Assembly: GCA_013076295.1 (NCBI GenBank)
Contig: RQOL01000828.1
Span: forward strand, 1,054,001-1,118,000
DNA: 64,000 nt
Source of the DNA: Sanderia malayensis
Lineage: Eukaryota > Cnidaria > Scyphozoa > Semaeostomeae > Pelagiidae
Direction: 5' to 3'
In this document: one piece after another, positions 36,001 to 49,000 of the stretch
Position numbering within the stretch: the first letter of the stretch is position 1
How the letters are laid out: every line of letters starts with the position of its first letter
The notes under the pieces: model-generated
What the model saw: the letters and a program-made list of their open reading frames with translations, nothing else
What the model was told of the DNA's origin: nothing
The model's database searches: none
Translations under genes and position numbers: made by a program

Positions 36001-39000
36001 ATAACCCCACTGCGACCCGGTGTTTGTATTTGGTCCGACTGGACTTGGTTATGGAACCGGGATTTGTTTAGATCCGGCAGTGATGGTTTATTTATCGTAA
36101 TGCGGGCTCTTGAAAGTTTGGCTGAATTGCTTTGTTCAAAGGACATTGCTTTGTTCGAAGGCCTTGTTGGTGGTTGAAATGTCTTGAAAAGTTGTCTTGT
36201 TTTGGATTTGGTTTTTACGGGTTTTGATGATGTGCACCGGTTCTGCCAAGTCTACACAGTCCATACCTATTTGCTGTTAAGGCATGCTCTGTAATTTTAC
36301 TCTGGGTTTTACTATTACGTTAATATTGAGGGGGGATATAACATTTCAGGTATTTTGCATGACTATCAAAAGGGGGTGGTGAGCTGGGGGCGGGGTGATC
36401 GTCGGGAAGGGGTGGGAAGACATTTTTTGATGCAGTTGGATGCCATTGGGTGTGAGATGGAGCTGATCAAGAGAAAATGAATAATAAATTATAATCAAAG
36501 ATCAGTCGCCCAAAGCCAAATAAAACAAAATAGGAATGCGATGAAAAGACACGATGGTGGAAACCACAGAGATAACAAAGAAGTGTAGCAGCCTATGAAA
36601 GCAGCCGTGGATGGTGATATGAGGAAGACGATTAAAGCCAAAAGTTGAAAGTCATGATTACTCGTCGTAATCAATGATGAGCAACGAAAACGAAGATCGT
36701 CAAAGTTAATTGTCAAAGTTAATAGGTCGTAGTGAAAAATTACAGCCTTCAATCACAGTTAAAGATCTTGGTCAAAGATGATGATCAGAGCTTATCAATA
36801 ACTTCATGGCCTGAAGTGCCAATGCTTGAAAATGACCAAGAGCGACGAAATACGAATTTCAAGATGAAAATCGCCTGCAATGCAAATTTGGTTTTGATTG
36901 CTTGTCATTGGCAATGGTACTACACCCAAAAATACAAGTTGTACTGGCACTTTCATTCAAATTGGCGTGCTGAAGAGATACAAGTTGCATTTATACCTTT
37001 GTCATTAATTGGTGTTCATATGGCTTACATCACCGTTGGCCATGGTATGATCAATGTCACCTTCAGTTGGCGTTTACAGATGCAAGTCGCAAAGGCATTT
37101 TAGGCCATGGTATGCTTCAGAGACGCAAGTTGTATGATCACTTCCATGGTTTGATTTTATATCCATTGACCTGTATATTGAATATATATGTTTGTTCTGC
37201 TAAATCTTTTAAATTAGTATAATATGTTTCAGAAAATTGCTTGTAATTTTGTAACTATCATTTTGAATTCAATTTAGATCGTCTTTTTTACTCTTGTATC
37301 CTTGTGCTTTTAACTCCCTGAATTCGAGACTGTTCTGAATAGGAGGTAGACTTGGCAGAATTGCGTTGTGACGTCATTATATCCCAATACCCACTCGGAT
37401 TAATAAATAGAATGAAAATATTGAAACCTCGATTTCAATAGATGTTTAATCTCGATCTAACCTTCCATTGTCATGCAAATTGACTATGGAAAGTTGAAAA
37501 ATTGATAATCCAAATATATATCAAAATAACAAACATGTAATTGTTTGTTGTCTGAAATATAACCCTGTCCTTTGCACAAGCGCAATTCTGCCAAACTTTC
37601 ATCAGGTAACTATATCACGTAGGCGAAAGTTGTATTTGTAAGATGTTTTGCCGTAGTTTTTTTCGTTTTCATGGACATGTTAGGATATTACAGAGGCACT
37701 GATAGTAAACAAAGTTACAATTATATTTGCGGAGGTATGTAAACATGTGTAAAGGTATGCTTGTGAAAATAGTTGAAGCTTGTAAGGTCGAGAGAGAGAT
37801 TGCTATAGCTCAGGCTTTGAAAACAAACGATATATTGTTGTGAGAGCTGCTGGAAACAAGGGAATATGATCCTTTTCCAACTGTAATTTCGAGATTTCTC
37901 AAGAGAAAATCGCTTCACGGAAGCTGTCAGAACTTTCCTCGGTCTGCCTGAGCTTTGCAGCTTTTCTTGCATCCATCTCGTTGTTATGATGTGCATAACT
38001 CATTTTCGTTTTTATCTTCATTTGTTTTGTAAAGTTTTGACTTTATTATATGTTATTGTTGCACTGAAAGTGATGTTAATAGGTTATTTAATAGATTTAG
38101 CATTTTAACTGATTCGCTCATATTTATTATAGTTCTATTTTAAATTTTTATGCAGTGTAATTGTTGTGTATTTTTTACAGAGCTTATTTTTATGATGTTA
38201 CTGCATGTAGTTTTAATGATTAAATAAAAGATGATAATTTTTCGAGATTCTCTTTTCTCGTTCATATTCCCAAATAATTTGATACATAGCTTCCGTACTT
38301 CCTGGCCAATTTATCTAAACGAAGCATGTCAAATTCTAGATTGTGTTATAAGTACCATATGACCTGGCTATATTCATTGCTGTGTGGATTCTCAGTGATT
38401 TGTTGAGTGGATTCTCTCAGATATAAAGTTAGCCTTGTCCTTGCTGTGGTTTCGTTTCGATTCGCACCAATAGTCCGTTCACTTTGAGGAGGCTACATAT
38501 GTTATGGTTCAAGGTTCGCTCTTAGAAATGTAACGCATTTGTGTGTTCTCTTCAATCGACTACATTAATATAACATGAAAGCATCTACTTTATAAGGTTG
38601 AATACGAGGCTACATTCTATAATGGAGGCTATATACTATTTTGCTATCTACTAATTTGCACAATTACTTTGTCAAATCTTAATCGGATAACTCTCAATAT
38701 CACAGGTGCACAGTAAGCTTCTCCCCCCCCCCCTTTGGGCTGATTGGAGACATGATTTTCGGAAAGATATTCGCCAGATAATTTTTCACGGTAAAGATAA
38801 CATCAGGACAGAGGCTTTCAATTCAGTTTTCGGTAACGAGATTCTTCTGCATGGGATCCTTGTCTTTCAATTTTTTGCAAGCGATAATACTGATCTACAG
38901 TCGACCAACAACAAATTCTCACGATCTTTGATATGTTTCCAATTCTCTCATATACTGGAACTGGAATTTTTCTCAGCCACGTATACTTTCTCTACGTTCT

Positions 39001-41596
39001 CCCTCTGAGCTTTATACTTCACTAATCACATAACAGCAAGTGCTTCTGAGCAGTGCTGTTTACGAAGCAGCAAGCCCGTGCTTTGCACTCGAATTAAACC
39101 ACTGCATTTACCACTGAGTTTGTCGAATAGTGATGTTTATAGCTGTGAAATAAATATGCTTCATTACTGTGCATGCTGTTCGGTTTTCATAACATTTTTG
39201 CTCATTTTGTGAGTGCTGTTTTAAACTATGGTTTACTGTCAAACTTGCTGCAGGATTTGTTAATACGAATGATTTCCAGTATCTTGTGGAGTTAAAGGGA
39301 GTTATTATAGTATAGCGACATATTGGCAAAAGAGTGGCTGGGTGTATGTAACATTTGTCAAACAGTTTATTTGCTGCTTTTAACGGTATTTTTTCACAAG
39401 TTTGGTGAACATTTTCTTGTATTCCTTTTGCTTTTTCCTCATTTATTTCTGTCAAACTGCAATTTTTCATTTCGCCGCCAGCAATTAAACCATTGTGGCG
39501 AGTGAGCATATCTTGAACAAGCAGATGTGAATTGAAATGTTTTTGTTCGAGAAGCGCTGTTTTAAACGTGTCGAGAAGACCATTTTTAGCAAGCAACGTA
39601 ATAAACTGTCTGATAACTATTTTGCTAACCCAAGACTATTTCATTTCAGGCTGAACAACGTCGCGTGGAAACATTGCTTACCGGCAGTAGAGCCTTTGTT
39701 GACCGATGATAACAAAGATGGCGGACAAGAAGAGGGCGCGGTGGTTGAATCGTTGAATTCTTTAAAGAATGCTTCACAGTTAGCCGGCCTATTGCTACTT
39801 GCAGTGCCACTGTTATTACCATGCAGTGCCGATAATACGTTAACAATAAACACAGGTAACAAGCCGAGAAATATGTTTGCCGAGAAAAAGAACGCGTTTT
39901 CGAGAACGTCGACTGAGAAAATGGAGACAAAAAAGGTAAGTTTTTTTATTAACGTTACATTAATTCGTTAGTCTTGTAGTAAGTTTTTTCTTTATGCCTA
40001 ATCTTGTAGTTAATTGTTTAATCTTGAATCTTAATTTTGTGCAAGTTCATTTTGATTAATCCAAACTCCTGCTGCTTTGAACATTTCTCTGAAGTCTCCC
40101 TTTTTTGACTTTTTGCATGTTTGCTTCAGGCGCATTCCGTAAACTCTCATTTACTTGTGTAGCAAGACTCTCACTTCCTCTTGGATATTCTATTCGATTC
40201 ATCAAGGCTCAAATGTGACATCGTAGCATGTAGAAACATGCAACATATTCTATAATACCAATAATGACATATTGGCATAGTAGTGACATAGTAGCAAGCT
40301 TGTTCTCATAAGACTACGCTTCGCTTAGCTGTATTTGTAGCTAGAAATATACAATACATTCTATGTATTGCATATTTCTATTGTATGTATTGTGTATATT
40401 ATATGCCATGTTGTTTCAATGAATAGCATTGTTTTATTGTTAAGTGTGTTGTGTCATTTGTTATTGCATGGCACAATTTTGACATTGACGTTTTTGTTTT
40501 TTAAATTTAATTTGTTTTGGCAGATCTCCATCAAACGAGCTGGCAGTGTACAAAAAGCCGTTCAGAACTGGAACAAGTCGAAGCAGGAAGACGCGCCGAC
40601 GCAAGACTTCAACGATTTCAAACGCAACAGATCCAGCGGTTCCTTAAAAAAGGATGGCTCATTTGCTGGACAACGGTAATATAATAAATACAATTCGATG
40701 TTTTCGTTTAATTTTGAGTCAAAAATGTGCCCATAGCAATTTTCCTTACTAGGACCTAACTATGCGGTGGAATATTACCTTGAAAGGATACTAGCAACAA
40801 TTTGTGCGTTTAATGCTATCTTTTAAGCGGAGGATGAATTGCATTGTTAAAAAGTTCAAGGACCATATTTTTACAGTCTGTATAGCTTGAGCTCTTGTAA
40901 CCCGAACTGTATTGAATACGAACAAAATTTTCGCCTTCTCAAACGTCCCTGGTCACTAAAAAAGCAACCTTCTTTGAGTTAAAAAAGCCTCAAAGTTTTT
41001 ATATTTCAGACATCTTCATTCTCTTCCAACGTGTTTTAGTTTCTTTATACAGTAATGGTTCGTGATATTGAAATTCAAACTTGGCAGTTGCATAGGAACA
41101 GGCGCCAGGATAGCTTTGTCCTCCAAATCTGCCGACGAAATACAAGTGTCTGTTACCCCAATGCCAGGAAAGGCACTTGTGATCTGAGACACGGTTCATT
41201 CTACACTCCCCCCCAACATGATAACACATGTCTTACGTCAGCTTTGACTTGTTTAAGACAAGGCAAGCCCTGCATTGCATTAATTGTGTGTTTCCTTGTC
41301 TTTACAGTTGGTCGTTTCACGGTCGTCCTTCGGAGGACATGCAGCGACCCCCGTCTCTGCACAACCCAGTCAATATGGATGACTATGAAATTATAGAGAT
41401 GAAAGGAGGGGGCAACCTGCAGCCGAAAGAGGTAATTGATCTTAATGTTATCGATGAGACAAGGAATGCATCGACATCCCAGAGAGGTGTTCTTTGCATG
41501 ACGAAAAAAATCTTCAACACTCTTCTCTGCCTTGTCGTGTCGATCGTGTTCGTGTTAATCGTTATCGCTCTTAGCGTGCATTTCATTTTCGTGTGA
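30054..41596 (+). CDS. MICAL: MICAL-type F-actin monooxygenase, long form with C-terminal membrane anchor
   Basis: MICALs oxidise actin methionines using FAD and NADPH. Exons: 30054-30540, 31659-31886, 31993-32225, 32634-32894, 33625-34000, 34327-34436, 35073-35890, 39650-39935, 40524-40675, 41308-41596; 1,079 aa. Reading through the donor at 35891 instead gives an 873-aa form stopping at 35999. The flavin domain is complete: GAGPIG (98-103), [36 protein letters not shown] (217-224), [12 protein letters not shown] and LVGDSLL (397-402). After about residue 490 the protein is Lys/Arg/Ser-rich; the CH, LIM and bMERB domains usual in MICALs are not seen. The last exon ends in a 24-residue hydrophobic segment ([17 protein letters not shown] core), as in tail-anchored proteins. 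Exons 1-7 are secure. Linking exons 8-10 to them rests on matching phase (2/2, 0/0, 2/2) and strand; they could be a separate gene. Confidence 0.85.
34015..34120. mobile_element. Short MITE next to a MICAL donor
   Basis: GCTGCATTGCGTCCCTGTG and its inverted partner (CACAGGGATGCAATGTAGC) enclose about 70 bp, starting 14 bp after the exon-5 boundary. A half-copy (acacagggacgcaatgtaacg) lies near 21090 in NUBPL intron 1. Confidence 0.6.
36000..39649 (+). other. 3' UTR of short MICAL form or long intron
   Basis: No coding signal. If the transcript ends at 35999 this is 3' UTR plus spacer; if it splices from 35890 it is a 3.76-kb intron. The AATAAA at 38223 favours at least one transcript ending here. 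Confidence 0.5.
38223..38228 (+). terminator. Candidate poly(A) signal of the short MICAL form
   Basis: AATAAA followed by a T-rich stretch; it would give a 2.2-kb 3' UTR after the stop at 35999. Confidence 0.45.
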
Positions 41597-41750
41597 ACCG
41601 AAGACATTGTATACCCATCTGGGCCAAACTAAACCGTTTTAATGAACCTGTTTACACTGTATATTTGATGGATATCGGAAGACTCTGTTACCCACTTCTA
41701 CTGCATCCTGGCTCCCAAAGCCTCGCGAGAAAGCTGTGCGAAAAATTCTG

Positions 41751-41756
41751 AATAAA
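41751..41756 (+). terminator. Poly(A) signal after the membrane-anchor exon
   Basis: AATAAA 155 bp after the stop at 41594-41596. This supports 41308-41596 as a genuine terminal exon. Confidence 0.6.
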
Positions 41757-43294
41757 ATCAGAAAAAGAACTATCACGTCAATTTTTTTCAAACCTCGTCA
41801 ATGTTTCTTTCGTTTTCTTTTCGCTGACTCTGGTAGCCAGGATAGCTTTAGCAAGTTGTTGCAACAAGTTATGTTACAATATATATCCAGCAATGTCCCT
41901 TGAATTATCTACACACTTGTCGTTGCCGTGCCTGGTAAATGCAATATCAACTAGGCTTTGATTGCAATCCGCTGTAAGTGTAAACAGGTTCATTAATTAC
42001 AATTTTGCGTTATCGTGTCCCTATTGTGAACAACGTATATCGTGCGTGTAACCACAAGACATATAACTTTCCCCGAACAAGGCTCGCATTCAAATTCAGA
42101 ACAGCATTCACATTCGACAGCAGGCCATTCTTGAATGTAATTGACTGTCCGTTGTGTATAATTCACAGAAATCATGAACCAACTTTCTCTCCCAATAATC
42201 TCACTGCTGTTCTCTGAATCTGAATGTGATTGTTGTTCGTTGGAAATTCAACTCACACATGGTCTCAGGCAGAAACGATGGCAAAATCGACCCCACCGTT
42301 TCCTTTATTTGTTCACACGGCCCTTGTCCCAGATATCCCAATGAAATGTCCGGTGCCATGTTTGGCACACTGTTACATCCAGTGATATTCCACATGATAA
42401 TAAACAGTTGAATCTCGGTGCCTCGGAGTTGAACAGCTCAGCTGTTTAATCGATCCAAATACAGTACATATCTTAAACCTTCTGTGTATGAGCCAGCATG
42501 CTATTGTGAGCCCATGGAGCAATGTTAATATTTCGCATTTGCGAGCAGAAGAATCATACTGGTATTGTATTTTGCGACCAACTGATAGAACATACCTTTG
42601 AAAATGCTTTTTTTGTGACGCATCCCTTGGCATTATGTGGCACATGGCAACTATCACTTTAAAAGAGCGCTGAATGTGTGACAACAAGGCGGCATGTTGC
42701 CACAACAATTCTTAAATGCATAGGAAGATAGCTGTGGGCTTGGGACCACGACATGGCTCTCCCTCCTTCGCCGGTATTTTCTGCAAAGAAACGTGCTTCT
42801 AATGAAGAAACATTTTACCCCAGCGAAGAACATTGGGAGAAAAAATATTAATCTGGACAACCATCCATCCTAAAATATATGCAGAAGCTATGAAAAGCAC
42901 AGTGGAACGTGCATTCAAAAATTGTACAGGAAATTTGCGTCCCAATTGCATTTCCATACTTTATATTGCAAACAGACAAAGCCCATTTTGGGGGATATTT
43001 GTATATCTGGATCATTTCATGTGTTTCAACATTTGGGTGCATTCACAAGGCATTTGTATCTTCATCTTCATGTGCATTTTGGTGAGAGACTTTGTGATCT
43101 TCGACTCTTCACTCTCCAGAAATCAAACGCTGCACTGGTACAGTTTGGTATATTGCCCGGTAGAACACACTTCATCTTTTCAAACCCTTCAACTGGCAAA
43201 GAAATTCTGCCTTGTTTTGCGCATCGTTATCAACACAGGCCTATCCAACTTGAATGAACATTTGCAATGGAGATTATACCGTATATACGTCACA

Positions 43295-43751
43295 TACCGT
43301 AAATGACCGAATAACTGCCCTCGGCTGAATACTTTGATTTATCCGAATAAGCAACCCGGTGTAACAGTCAAAATTAAGTGTCCCTGTCAGAATAAGCGCC
43401 CCCTTTAAAAACAAGAAAGGGAATTTATTTTATTTGAACTGATGATAGTCACTCGGAGGGATTGTTTTGAGACTGTCATTATTTAATTTTACTATTCATT
43501 ACAGAAGTAACTTGAAAATTGGAATCATAAAAAATTAAGAGAACTATTTATTTATTTTGTTTTAAACTTTGTTCGAAAGAACAGTTTCAACCCTCTTCAG
43601 AAACAGCTGTAGATTTGCCACAATCAACATTTTCTTGTCCCCAAAGCAACAGCCGTCATGAACAATACGTAATAAGTGCCCTTACCAAGCAAGAGCCCCG
43701 GGTTTAGTTCATAAATAAGGACCCTGGGCGGTTATTTGGTCACTTACGGTA
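43295..43751. mobile_element. TACCGTA-type MITE, copy B
   Basis: Ends TACCGTAAATGACCGAATAA and (inverted) TACCGTAAGTGACCAAATAA. 457 bp; the interior includes GAATAAGCGCCCCC-type motifs also seen in copy C (59085-59340). No coding capacity. Confidence 0.85.
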
Positions 43752-44611
43752 GCTTGGTTGATAAATGATTAATTCCGTTATACAATTAGAATAATTACCA
43801 GGGTTGTCGAAACCAGGTGACCACCATCGACACTAATGTTTTATACTTTAGAAAACTAATCGAATTTACTACCCATTCATTGAGTAAAGGGGAGAGGTGC
43901 TTTTTTTGAAAGCACCTCTCCCATTTGCTTCTGTGCTCCGTGCCCGAAAAATTTTGAATGCGCCTGACGTCACTTCAAATTTATATCCGTCAGTTTCAAA
44001 AGCTACGTAATATAGGTTGAAGGTCAATATTTCAAGGCAATTCTACTAGTGCGATATTCAAATAGTTTTATGCATCTGATATGGCAAGGTACATAAACAA
44101 TGGTGTGGTCTTAATTGCAGTGATATTTTGACCAGTATTTGTCGAGATGTTTTCGGCAAATGCGTGATCTCGACGAATACGGGTCGAAATATCACTGTAA
44201 TTTTCATCAATGTGAAGTAGGGGACAAAAGTCCTGGGACACTTGGGTTTGTGCAAGTTTTCTACCTATCTTTTCTCCCCCAAACAATGTTGTTTCTAGAG
44301 ACCTTTGTATACAATAGTGCGGAAATTCTTTTTGCACGACCTTCAGAAAAGATTTGTTGAAAAGAAAACATTATTTTAGGGGCGCGTGGGGAATGGAATG
44401 GTGCGCACAGGAAATAAAGCTTTCAGAAGATAGTATTTTAATCTGACTTCAAGCGCCCCAAGGACTTTTGTCCCTTATTTTAAGTCATTGTAAAGTCAAT
44501 GCTTATTTGAATTCGGCTAATAACTTTTTTGTAACAGGCTAGGCTGTTTTTTAGTCTAAAAGTGCTAGTGCTTGTTGTCAATGCTGTCTTAATATTATAA
44601 TGCTTGAGAGA

Positions 44612-44778
44612 ACAGTTCAGTCTCGGTAACTTGTTCAAAATCCAATATTCAAGGTCTGCACTTTGAACTCAACAATATGTGTTCAGCAGTGAAAAAGATT
44701 TCCATCTTCTTTTGACAGGGGGTAAGAAATCAGGGCATGAAAAGAGCTCTGCTTTTGGGTTACCGAGATTCAACTGTA
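44612..44778. mobile_element. MITE with ACAGTT...CTCGGTAAC ends
   Basis: The left end ACAGTTCAGTCTCGGTAACT and inverted right end TACAGTTGAATCTCGGTAAC match apart from small indels. About 167 bp. Related single end at 42408. Confidence 0.65.
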
Positions 44779-46050
44779 AATATCATCTACATGCACCCTA
44801 AGTCCCCTGATCTATATGCTAGGAATGACGTCATTTCTCATGCTCCCATCATGCACCGGGCCATTTCCCGTGGTTAAAAGATTAATGTATTGCCTGTTTT
44901 GCTTTACATAGTTAGTTGTTTCCTTACCTTGTTGCATTTTTTTGAACCGTCGTAGTTTAGAACACTTGGTAAAGTAGTTTTTTTGTTTCCTATAACTTGA
45001 CATGGAAATGCTTTTTTATTTTGATTTTTCTTGGACTTTCATAGTTTAGAAATCTTAGGTTTTTACCTCTTTACTATTTGGTGTGGCTTTTGATAACATT
45101 AATTTGCTAACATTGATGGTGTAGCTGCTAGGCATTGTAAGAGAATGATTGCATTGTAATTGTTATGTTTAGTTGTTTGGGTAGGGAGGTTGAATTTCGC
45201 AGAATGTTATTATCTTAGTTGCCGCAGTTGCATCATGTTGTGTTTATGTGTGGTTTGTCTAGAATTAGATTTTTTTCAAGTCTTTCACTGCAATTTATAA
45301 TGTCTATGGCTGACTCAAAATGTTTAGACCCCTCTTTTGATGCTTTGAGACCCTGAATATAGATATAATTCGGAGAAATGCATCTTTAGCATGCCCTCTC
45401 ATGTACACTGAGTAAGCTGTTAATAGTACGTGCAGTGAAAGAGCTGAATGATTTTACGGCACATCGGTTTTTGCATCTTGTAACACTTTTCTAGTGTATA
45501 AAAATGAGAATTTTCGTATATTATTTGCTTGAATTTGTAATAGGTTTTAGCTGTGAATTTATCGTTGAGAATTAATGAATTTACCCGAGAATCTGTATAG
45601 CTACTTAAGGAATGAGTCGCAATGTTTTGTTAATGTTTCTATTGTTTAGTAAGCTATTTATTTAACATACTATATAGAACAGTTACTCTTTAAAGTAGCT
45701 TTTTTACTTTCCAATAACTGTTACAAATAATACCTAACTTGTCAAATGTATGTTGTGTTATATTTTTGCATTTTCTATAATGCTACATTTTTTAATCCAA
45801 ATACAGCTGAACATCTATTTGATGGACACCCATCCCATTGGGTCTACTCCAGGGTCCGTTGTGAACTATTCGATGTGGAAAGATTTTGTCGTTTGGTTAT
45901 CGTTGAGAGATCTTCCACTGATCATTTAAAGTGGTTGGAACGGGAAGGTTTATGGCTCGCGCTCGCTGCTTTCTGTGAGCTCATATCCTTGTAGTTCTTC
46001 TATGTTTGTTTACATGTCCCGTGTCAAAAATGTTCCCATGATCCTTTGAG

Positions 46051-49000
46051 ATGGCGGGAATCAATGGTGCGGATCCTGATACAGAAAATCAGTATTATGC
46101 TACTCTGAGCGTTAGTTGATATATGCACGCAGATAATTGCTGCCGTGATAAACAAGGACGTCAAACAAAACCTCACTTTATTTATTTCTATACATCATTG
46201 ATCAGCGTAATTGTCTCATTGGCATTGTGTTTCGTTTTTCCCCATTGCGTTTTGGCATTCTATGTCGTTTTACAGACATTATTCAATACGCTTCCCAATT
46301 GACTGGCATTCGAACAAAAACAAAACTTCGTTTGGAAACTAGGTCTGAATTGATTTTGAAACTAAATGGGCAGTGAAAATCGCACGCATTAAGGTTTGTG
46401 GAGGTATAATTGGCTATTTAGTAGCACGTCCTTGAATGTTCAAGACTAATCTCGTTTGTTTATACTATTTTCATATAGCCACATGACTTTGTGTTTTCCA
46501 GAGACTTGTTTTGTCACAGCGTAGCTACAGTCAATGCGTTTTAATGAGTGTTAGCAAATAATTGTCGTGGTTGCAGAAGTAATTTATTACCATAGCAGAG
46601 TTTAGGTATAATTATAAGAATGTATTTCTACCTTGTTCCAAGTAGAGTCAGATTCAAACAACAGCTTAATACAGACGTGTTATATAATCAGTCGCAGCTT
46701 TGCTGCTGTTTAAATCCTCCATCCAGCTTGAGATTCAACATTTAGCATGACGTCACCAGCCATCTCCACCATTGCAAAATGGTCTTGTTTTTGCGATGTA
46801 GAACATTTGGCGGTGCAAGCTTACCCACCACTTGCCCCCCTCATACACCTTGAGCCTTGAAATACTTCCCTCTACCTTTCTTATTTTCCAGTATGTTTAT
46901 TTATTATCGTTTTCGGACATAGTAAAATGTTCCATGAAATTTGGAGCAGATGCTGCAGTTTGTAACGATTAATCAATTAAATTACCGCAAATAACATCTT
47001 GTTGTGATATTGCTCTAATTAAAAAGATAAATTACCTATATGTAATTTTTATTTACACGCTTAATTAACAATCATCGCTTCCGTTCAGCTTACAGTTTAC
47101 ATTATTTTGTTATCGAAGCCAACTCAGTTTGTCGCTACTGTGGGTGAAGTTTACTCGGTTTATTTTTATAGTCGCTTCACGTTGAAGATGATTTTGATGT
47201 GATCTCGGGCAGCGAATTTCGTCGTGAAGACGAGGTGGATTGGATGGAGAGAAAGCGAGCTAAGAAAATGACAAAAGCAACAAACAAAAAGAGGAAACCA
47301 GTGGAAATCTTGAGAGATGATCTTGATGATTTGTGTAAAGATCAGCGACCATCTACCGTCACTAGTCTTGAAATACTACAAGGGATACACGAGTGAGTCA
47401 TAGGAAGTTTTTACTCTCTACTTTTTAGCTACTACTTTGCACTGCACTTGTCTCGCTACTCTATAACTTCTTATTTTTTAGCTACTACTTTGTACTTGAC
47501 TCCCCACTCTATATATCCTTTGATCTACAATTACCCCCCCTCCTCTCCTCTACATTTACTCTGCACAGTCCCTTCTCCTTTGTTTACTCTTCTCCTACTT
47601 GCAGTAGTTATCACTCCCTATTCTCAATTTATACGACTTGGACCCCGTTTGCACGGATCATTTTATAAACGGATAAGTTTTCCGTTTACACATAAACGGA
47701 TTCATGACAAAATGGAAGCGTATATATTGTTAACGAGTTTTACCACTTTGCATTTTTAACTTTATTTTCCTTTTTACTCTTAACTCCTTACTTTTTTCCT
47801 CGACAACCTTTCAGTTGTTTTCAATTTTTTAACTTTTTATTGCTTTTTTTTCTTTTCCCTAATTTTCATTCCTTGCATTTTAAATCTTGTTCTCTTTTCC
47901 TTACTCCTCACTCTACTATATTCGTAATTGTACTTCGCTTTTAATAACATACAAATCTTCCTTAATCTTCAGAGCAATAGTCAGCAACACCAATGTCGAC
48001 AAATTCTACCGTATCTATACTCATGGACGAGAGTTCGAAAACTATGTTTGGAATATCGATGCTTGTCGAGATATTCTCAAGCAAGTTGGTTGGCAGCTTG
48101 TAAGTAGAAGTTCTCCCAAGTTCTTGCCATTTAGCTCACTTTATCACTTGTACTTGAAACAGTAGAATATCATATCGAAGGATCATCACACCGAGAATTA
48201 ATTGTATTATGAAACAGTTCAAGAAGACACCATATGTTTGCTCTTTGAAACTGGAAAGTTGTTAAAAGGAGAAAGGGTTTTGATTTCGATGCTCGAAGAT
48301 GCTACACCCTTTCCGAACACTACCAAATTGTCGTGAGGTGGTCCAGGTTTTGCACAAGAGCTTGTCATGTCTGTTCTTTGCATTTTAGTGTGGAAAATTC
48401 ATTGTGCTGTCAAAGAGCACGTCAGTACATCAAGCATTAGACTGCATCGATGAAGCCAAAAGGTAAAAAAAATTCCATAATGTGAAGTGGTACTACAGTC
48501 AACTCTGTCTAATTCGAACACCCTGGGGAAGCGTGAAAATGTTCGAATTACAAAAAGTTCGAATTATAGAGGTTTATTTTATAAAGGTTGGTTCGTTGGT
48601 GATCCTTGAAGGGACAGAGAATTTCGTTCGAATTAGATAGAGTTCGAATTACACGAGCTCGAACTATGCAGATTTGACTGTATTTTATATGATAAAGATG
48701 AAGATTGTTTATATTTCAAGTTCTAAGAAACATTTGAGGCCTCGAAAAAGCATTTTAGTGTCTAAGTAATATCCGAGGGTCCAAGAAAATTCAAGGCCCC
48801 AATGAACTTTTAAGGGTAAACAATGTTTATTATGCCAATATCCTTGAAATTATGCCAATTTACTTGGCGACGACTACCTTCGAGTTTCTAACTTCTCAAT
48901 TAACGTGACTTCTCGAAAATAAATGCTTCACTACTTCATTGCACAATGCTGTATTCATCCACTCAACAGGCATCTGTAATTTATTTTGAAAATTAACGTT

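Larger units (their letters stand above)
41757..46050. other. Gene-free interval with repeats
   Basis: Holds the MITEs at 43295-43751 and 44612-44778 and a single TIR-like end at 42408-42430 (ACAGTTGAATCTCGGTGCCT without the A). Open frames at 42.8-43.3 kb overlap on several frames and show no domain. No gene supported. Confidence 0.5.

Noticed and set aside
42833..43306. 157-codon frame in the gap after MICAL
   Set aside because: Overlapping frames of similar length on both strands, no domain, no splice support, and it runs up to a MITE.
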